Part shown: positions 38,876 through 44,553 of the stretch, piece after piece
Layout of the letters: each line of letters begins with the position of its first letter
How positions within the stretch are numbered: position 1 is the stretch's first letter
Source of the DNA: Naegleria lovaniensis
Lineage: Eukaryota > Heterolobosea > Eutetramitea > Acrasida > Naegleriidae
Reading direction: 5' to 3'
Assembly: GCF_003324165.1 (NCBI RefSeq)
Contig: NW_025407899.1
Coordinates: forward strand, 1-44,553
Length of the DNA stretch: 44,553 nucleotides
The notes under the pieces: generated by a model
Seen by the model: the letters and a program-made list of their open reading frames with translations, nothing else
Database searches by the model: none
What the model was told of the DNA's origin: nothing
Made by a program: the position numbers and the translations under genes

Positions 38876-39868
38876 TTATGGAGAATATTTCACAGTTGTA
38901 TTTTTTTTTGTGTTGTTCGCCATTTTGCTTGGTTTAGAAATTTTTGACGTCACACAAGATGGTAATACAGGTTTGCTAACGCTTGCCGCAGGTCTTACGG
39001 AAGAAGACTTTGTGTCAACATGTAACGATATCATCATTTCAGAAGCCTTTTGACCAGACATCAAACCAACATTCGACAGGGGTTGTTGTCTCGTTTTCAC
39101 TAAATTGGAAAATAAAGTGTCCAAAGTTGGTGAATGCCCAAACAATGCGCAACTGAGAAAAGCATCTAAGAAGCGACACACTTCAGGACATCGTTGCTGT
39201 TGTGGTTTGGTGGTGACAACATGGTGTTGTTGTATGGGTGGAGAAATTGGACGATGATACATTGAAAGTGCTTCTTGTTTCATTCGTGATGGAGGAGGAG
39301 GAATGAGGTTGTTTGTGGCCTGTGACGGTCGTACAAAGAGTTCTCTCTGTTCTTTATCAGTGTTCATCCATTCATTCAAACACCGAATCAAGGCTTCTTC
39401 TTCTTCTTGTTGTTGTTGACGAGTCATGGTTGTTGAATTTGAATGACCATCCTCTTGGAATATTGAGGGTTTGATACTCAAGGTCACAACATTGGTTCGA
39501 TCAACACTCTGAGCGCTTCCATTGCGAACGACGACCGTATGACGCCCAGGTTGAGATTTATTGTCGTTATTCCATAACGCGTCGTAACTAGGAACGGAGG
39601 ATGTGGAACAACATGGGATTTGATACATGGATGGATGAGTTATTGTTACAGAAGAAGAAATGAATTGTTGAGAGTCAACTGATGGTTGTGGATCTAATTG
39701 TTGATGACGCTTTTGAAGGATAGAGCCGACCATGGCCTCTGCTTGATCAATTTCCTTCGAATCGTGTGGTTGTAGTTGTGTGATTAGTGAATTGCTGTCT
39801 TGAACTTGTTGTTGTTGTTCAGGGAGACGCAATAACTCGAGATATTGTTTCATCGTATCGTGTGGCAT
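38876..39868 (-). CDS. Unknown Q/S-rich protein
   Basis: Single exon, 330 residues, start MPHDTMKQYLELLRLPEQQQ. It has Q and E runs and a PPPP segment. The best-ordered parts are EEEEALIRCLNEWMNTDKEQ (~residues 160-180) and CPEVCRFLDAFLSCALFG (~235-252). It ends in a K/N/T-rich basic tail. No family recognised. It is convergent with the F-box-like gene, 37 bp between stops. Confidence 0.6.
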   Translation of the reverse strand: MPHDTMKQYLELLRLPEQQQQVQDSNSLITQLQPHDSKEIDQAEAMVGSILQKRHQQLDPQPSVDSQQFISSSVTITHPSMYQIPCCSTSSVPSYDALWNNDNKSQPGRHTVVVRNGSAQSVDRTNVVTLSIKPSIFQEDGHSNSTTMTRQQQQEEEEALIRCLNEWMNTDKEQRELFVRPSQATNNLIPPPPSRMKQEALSMYHRPISPPIQQHHVVTTKPQQQRCPEVCRFLDAFLSCALFGHSPTLDTLFSNLVKTRQQPLSNVGLMSGQKASEMMISLHVDTKSSSVRPAASVSKPVLPSCVTSKISKPSKMANNTKKNTTVKYSP

Positions 39869-40205
39869 TTGGTGTGTTTTTTTTTTTGTTTGACAAACAG
39901 CATTTGTACGAGAATTGTAGTTAGGGAGCTGTTATTCTTGAAAGGTCGTCCAATTCGCCATGTTAGGCAACGGTACTTAATTTGGACCTCTCAACCAAAA
40001 GACGAGCTAAATGTCGTTTTGACATTTATGGAATTTTGTGATGAATAAGCATGTTGGTTCAACGCGATCATTGAAGTAAACTTGTGTTCTTACAACAATT
40101 TATAATAATTGATAATTGTTGACAACAACAACAAGAGTTCTGATGTGTCAGAGAATTTCTTTGAAGGAAAATAAATATCAAAAGATTTTTATTTTTGCAA
40201 AAAAA
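39869..40205. other. Divergent promoter region, no gene seen
   Basis: This gap separates the divergent unknown gene and the oxidoreductase gene. It holds a small inverted repeat (40093..40100 CAACAATT with 40114..40121 AATTGTTG) and a CAACAACAACAA tract. Reading frames here are short and lack protein-like composition. Confidence 0.45.
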
Positions 40206-41735
40206 ATGTTTAACTCCTTGTCGTACGGCATCCCCACACCCTCCTCTTCAGCTTCATCAAACACCACTACTCAAAGATTACCCAATGTTCTGGTCATTGG
40301 TATTGGAGAATACGTTACAGGATATGTTCATGAATCAGCATCTCAATCGGATAAGCCCATCGGAGTGGTATTGCTAACCCTTTTTGATTTACGTCGGAGA
40401 GGAAAAGTACAAAATATTTACCTTGCTGGAACACAAGGAACCAAATTTCCAGGAATTAGAAATCATTTGAAGAGAGGATTGAGTAGATATAATTTTGAAG
40501 CAAATATTTCTGGTACGACTAGTGATAAGACAGAGTCTATTGTGAATGAATATCTTACAGAAACATTTCCTGCGGATTCGGTTGCAAAAGATATTCATGC
40601 CTATAGGGAAGGATTGAGAAGATTAAATAAGGGAGATGTTGTTTTTATATTCACTCCAGATCATACACATTTTGAAATTGCATTGGAATGCATTAACAGT
40701 GGCATGCACGTACTTGTAGCAAAACCACTCGTCCAAAAATTGGAACATCACTATGAATTGATTAATGCCATTCGTAAAGAGCATGTACTGGTTGGTGTGG
40801 AGGTTCACAAGAGATGGGATCCAATCTATTCAGATGCACGAGATCGAATTTTGAACGCTGATGAAATTGGAGATTTTTCTTATTTTTCGAGTTACATGTC
40901 TCAACCTAGTTCACAATTAATTACTTTTAAGAATTGGGCATCTCATAGTGATATTTCCTATTATTTAAACTCGCATCATATTGATTTTCATTGTTGGGCA
41001 TTAAATGGAATGGAAACAAGAAGCTCACATCAACGATTTTGGAGACCATACAGAGTTTTCGCAAGTGGATCCTATGGTATCGCTAACAATGAGCCATTTA
41101 ACATTAATACTGAAGACTCGATAACCCTCACTGTACAATGGGTTGACTTGTCTTCCAAAATTTCACAAGAACATTCAAGTGAATCATTGGAAAACTTTTC
41201 TAAATGTCTCAAAGGTACTGCCATCTATACTAGTTCTTGGGTAGCACCAAAGAAGTCGGATGTTCACTCTCAACAACGATTCATGTATCAAGGTAGTAAG
41301 GGAGAAATTACAATCGATCAAGCTCATCGTGGATACACAGTAGCATCCGATGCTACTGCTAGTTCAGGGCTTCGTTCTATTAATCCTCTATTTATGAAAT
41401 ATTCACCTGATGTTTTTGGCAGATTTTCTGGACAAAATGGATATGGCTATTTGAGTCTTGCAAGTTTTGTTGAGTGTGTTTATTTGTATGAAAATTCACT
41501 GGTCACCGATTTGGATCTTCTCAAGCAACAATTACCAACCGTAGATGTCATTCAAAATGCAATCACTGAGAATGACACATGTTGCCATGCAGCCATGTTG
41601 TCTGCATCTGTGTTAACAACAGCCATTTTAGAGGCTGGCCGTATTTCTCTCAATAAGCAGCTTGAAGGAAAGTCTTCTGGTGATGTTGTGATTCACTACA
41701 ACATGAAAACTCTACTACCAACACATTTTGAGTAG
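40206..41735 (+). CDS. Gfo/Idh/MocA-family oxidoreductase
   Basis: NAD(P)-dependent sugar or polyol dehydrogenase superfamily, 509 residues from ATG 40206, which follows seven or more A (ATG 40116 is in frame but less likely). The Rossmann start NVLVIGIGEYVTGYVHES lies at ~23-40; FTPDHTHFEIALECINSGMH and the AKPL motif (EKP equivalent) end the nucleotide-binding domain. The C-terminal domain contains VEVHKRWDPIYSDARDRI, a SYMSQP segment and ISYYLNSHHIDFHCW, where histidines and lysine probably form the active site. Same-type proteins with GEY-TGYVH and RRRGKV occur in bacteria and fungi. The substrate cannot be told. Confidence 0.88.
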   Translation: MFNSLSYGIPTPSSSASSNTTTQRLPNVLVIGIGEYVTGYVHESASQSDKPIGVVLLTLFDLRRRGKVQNIYLAGTQGTKFPGIRNHLKRGLSRYNFEANISGTTSDKTESIVNEYLTETFPADSVAKDIHAYREGLRRLNKGDVVFIFTPDHTHFEIALECINSGMHVLVAKPLVQKLEHHYELINAIRKEHVLVGVEVHKRWDPIYSDARDRILNADEIGDFSYFSSYMSQPSSQLITFKNWASHSDISYYLNSHHIDFHCWALNGMETRSSHQRFWRPYRVFASGSYGIANNEPFNINTEDSITLTVQWVDLSSKISQEHSSESLENFSKCLKGTAIYTSSWVAPKKSDVHSQQRFMYQGSKGEITIDQAHRGYTVASDATASSGLRSINPLFMKYSPDVFGRFSGQNGYGYLSLASFVECVYLYENSLVTDLDLLKQQLPTVDVIQNAITENDTCCHAAMLSASVLTTAILEAGRISLNKQLEGKSSGDVVIHYNMKTLLPTHFE

Positions 41736-41945
41736 TGAATTGGATTTTAGAAACAGACCATAGAAAAAGGGGTATATATACCAAATGCAAAATTGCGTTT
41801 TAATAAACTCATCACTGCTTTGCTTTCTTGGTACTTTGATCTGATTTGCCACCACCCTTGTTTTTTCTTTTGTGTTTTTCTTTGGTCGACGTCTGCGAGG
41901 GTCTGATTGGAAAAGTGTATGGGATTTGCTTTTTGCTTTTCCATG

Positions 41946-44553
41946 TCAAGGAATGTAATCCATCTTATTTAGATCGTTTACTCCTCCATGTTTCTCATAA
42001 TCCATGTGCAGATCATAATAAAATTTTTGACTTCTTGGTATCAACGAATCAACTGAGGATGATTTTCTATGTTCCACCAACAAGTGAATATATGGTTCGT
42101 TGGCCATCTTTTGAATCAAAAATCGATAATCAAGCAAGTTGTGCGCATTAAATGTAGAGATGAGATTCATCAATTCTGTCAACACTCCATACACAGTTTG
42201 AATGGATAATTGTGGTTGAAATCCACAATTTGCACCTCCTCCAGCCACTCCATGAGATGACAAATTTGATGTCAACACATTGGACCAATATCTTTCATTT
42301 TCTTCCTCTTCATCCTCTACTTCTGGAAGCACATCTTTGACTCGTTTGAATTCTGTTCTACAAACTCTATTTTGTGCTACATCTACTCGATTCACAATAA
42401 TTGCAGAAGCAGGTCTCAAAAAGACATTGGTCCACCATTTTGCCAATTCGCTTTGTGTTGAAAGTTCAAGTCCTTTCTCTGTTTGATATTCAAGTTTGGT
42501 GATTAATTTCACAACAGTTGCTCGATCTGTTTTGACGTCATTATACGCTCCATCTATTTTTGTTCGAAATAATATTTTCCAATTTCCAAGTGTAAATAAA
42601 TTATATGAAATTGGTTCTCCATCACGATGCATGAGTTCTAACTGTGAAAAATTTTCGCATGATTGTTGCTCGTCGAGATTTAAAGTGGGAATGGTTGTCT
42701 TTGAGGGAACATGAATCAATGGCTCTCTGAGAGAGACTGTTTTGATCGCATACTTGTAATACATTTGATTCACATCTCGTTGCGTCCATACTTTTTTGAG
42801 TAAGGGTTTTTCTAAGAATATTGTAAACTTGTTTTGTGACACGGTTGTATCACCACTAGTCGTAGAGCTAGAATAAGGTTTAGCAATTACTGGAATACAC
42901 CATTCCTCTGAGAAGTTAGGACCTAAAGTATTCACAAGTGCAGACATTGCGCTGCTTGCACAAACGAAATCAATTTCTGGAAACCTTGGTAATATAATAT
43001 CATTAATAATGCAATCATCTGACACTTGTGGTAAATTACGGTGTAAATATACATTCATGGAAGATGTGGATTTTTGTAAATGCTTGAGAGGATCATAGAC
43101 AACATTAATAGCTGAGTGATCGGTGGAGACTGCTGATGAGTTATCCATGGCAGATATAGGATTCAAGGATGGGTCATCCACTTTGTAAATATTGGTGCTG
43201 ATAGGTAATTTTGGTATCTTGACAGGTTTAACGGTTGAAGATGTCTCATCAGCAGTATCATCTACATCTATTTGTTCTGCACTCTCTTGTTGATAAATAA
43301 GAGTGTTTCTATGATAGGTAAAGTACTTGTCTGAAGTGTGATAAATAGTTTTGGAAAATTTCAAAATTGGATCAGCAAAATTTTGCAGAGAACTTGCACC
43401 AGCGGGCGTTGAAACCAACATCTTGGTTGCTTGCAAATTAAATAGATTCATCGATTTGACAAGCTCAAAATGTCGTGGAAGGACGTGCTTCATATCCTGG
43501 AAATTAGAAGCGACACTTGTAGGTGGTACTAATCGATCGAGCTTCTTTTTTTGTTTCATTTTCTCAACTTGTTCCATAATGTAAGGATCGGTGTGAAAAT
43601 ATCTTACGAGCCTATTATTCCACGCATCGTCAAATAACGCTTTTCGATAAATTGCTTGTTCTTCTTCAACCATCTTTTTAAGCTTGAAAAACAATGGGGA
43701 TGGAGGAGGAAGAGCGTTGGATAGAGCCGTTTGTTTTTGAAATGCTTTAAATTGCTTCAATCCCTTCAAATAGAAGGCGACATCTTCATGAGTTAAGCAG
43801 GAGAATTTTCCAAGATGAGCCAATGGATTAGGTGTAGGTTTGAGCTCGCTTTCTTAGTTGCGATTCATCTGCTTTCTTCTTCTTGGATCTTTTACGTTTT
43901 TTCTTTGGTTCCGTAACTTGTGGGGCGTTGCCGCTTGAAGTTGATGGAGCCATTGTAGATGTTGCTGATAAGCTTATGGACTGAACCGAAGAAGGAGAGG
44001 ACACTGTTTTTGTGCTTTCTTCTTTTCGCTCAGAAACATGACCCAAAATTTGAGGTGTCTTGACAGGTTCAAACGATTGGTTGTTGATTTCTTTTGGCTC
44101 TGTTCCGTGTGAAAACGGCTGTTGTATCGTATTAAAACCTCCAATTTCATAATTATCATCTTCCATAATGTACATTTTTGTTTCTTCCTCGCTTTCAGAG
44201 TTTTCACTTTGATCATCCACTCGAGAAATGTTAGAGATGGTTGTCAAGAATGGTTGCTGAACCTGCTGCGGTGGAAGGGATTGTTGAATTGTTGATGGCG
44301 TCTCTATTTTTGCAGCTGTTTCCACAACAGCCTCCTTTTCTAAAACATGTTCATTATTACTTGTATCATGCAAAAGCTCCTCGCGGCTCTTAGATTTATC
44401 CAAAAGTTCTTTCCGTTTTTCCATCATCAATTTAAGCAATTTAGATGATGATTCTTGGTTGTTACAAAAAATAAGTGGAATATTTAAATCTCGTAATAAA
44501 TCGGCGTCCATGACAGGGTGCATTAATGGTATTTGATTGTGTTCCTCTCTAAA
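41946..44553 (-). CDS. ICE2/NARG2 C-domain protein (little elongation complex subunit 2-like), 5' end probably outside
   Basis: Two reading frames are best joined by a 43-nt GT-AG intron (43853..43895, donor GTAAAAG, acceptor ACTAAG): 44523..43896 and 43852..41946, 844 residues from ATG 44523. The frame stays open to the window edge (44553), so the true start may lie further right. Residues 1-225 are disordered with a basic NLS-like KKKRKRSKKKK near the junction. After it comes PTPNPLAHLGKFSCLTHEDV. The C-terminal ~230 residues match the NARG2_C domain: SYNLFTLGNWKILFRTKIDG, ITKLEYQTEKGLEL, ELAKWWTNVFLRPAS and a final helix pair. In animals ICE2 acts in snRNA transcription. If the intron is wrong, these are two genes or a frameshift. 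Confidence 0.7.

Noticed and set aside
39845-40048. Plus-strand 67-residue frame
   Set aside because: Lies in the divergent promoter gap; no conserved pattern and no ATG in a good context.
43820-43827. Separate gene starting at 43823
   Set aside because: The codon there is TTG, and the frame continues upstream to a plausible splice acceptor with protein-like sequence.

Overview
The window is eukaryotic nuclear DNA: AT-rich, intron-bearing and very gene-dense. It carries about 26 protein genes on both strands, one nuclear tRNA gene and several degraded genes. At least ten genes contain one or two short GT-AG introns (about 43 to 270 nt). Stop codons are standard. Many start codons sit directly behind a run of 4 to 9 A. 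Low-complexity N, Q, S and T tracts are common. A flagellar transition-zone protein, NHEJ factors, a plant-type RLPH phosphatase and a broad set of ancient eukaryotic genes in such compact DNA fit a free-living amoeboflagellate, most likely Naegleria or a relative. That assignment is inferred from gene style, not proven.

Layout. 1-18.2 kb is compact housekeeping DNA: a partial unknown gene, NAD-isocitrate dehydrogenase regulatory subunit, LSM4, a Nit-type amidase, an RPGRIP1-like ciliary protein, 6-phosphogluconolactonase, an NXF1-like mRNA exporter, an RNA ligase, 3-ketodihydrosphingosine reductase, a MAPR cytochrome-b5-like protein, a BORCS6-like protein, an aspartyl hydroxylase, XRCC4, an Ecm2/RBM22-like splicing factor, MOB1 and an unknown low-complexity protein. 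18.2-25.3 kb is different. It holds tRNA-Leu(UAA) with a tandem array of copies of its own 3' end, a broken cysteine-rich gene right beside it, orphan coding fragments, one intact gene of unknown function and broken coiled-coil exons. 25.3-44.5 kb is compact again: an EamA-type transporter, an eIF5 N-domain protein, a small membrane protein, a PAK-like kinase, DCAF13/Sof1, an RLPH2-type phosphatase, a two-TM protein, an F-box/LRR-like protein, an unknown protein, a Gfo/Idh/MocA oxidoreductase and an ICE2/NARG2-domain protein running off the right edge.

The genes do not form one pathway. Themes that recur are RNA metabolism (LSM4, NXF1, Ecm2, DCAF13, RNA ligase, ICE2, eIF5-like), signalling (MOB1, PAK, RLPH2) and central metabolism (IDH, 6PGL, KDSR). 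The most unusual items are the tRNA 3'-end repeat array with the adjacent broken gene, the eIF5-like protein that lacks both the W2 domain and the catalytic arginine, a near-perfect 24-bp-arm palindrome between two convergent genes, and a one-codon first exon in LSM4. I found no CRISPR array, bacterial operon, rRNA or intact transposon.
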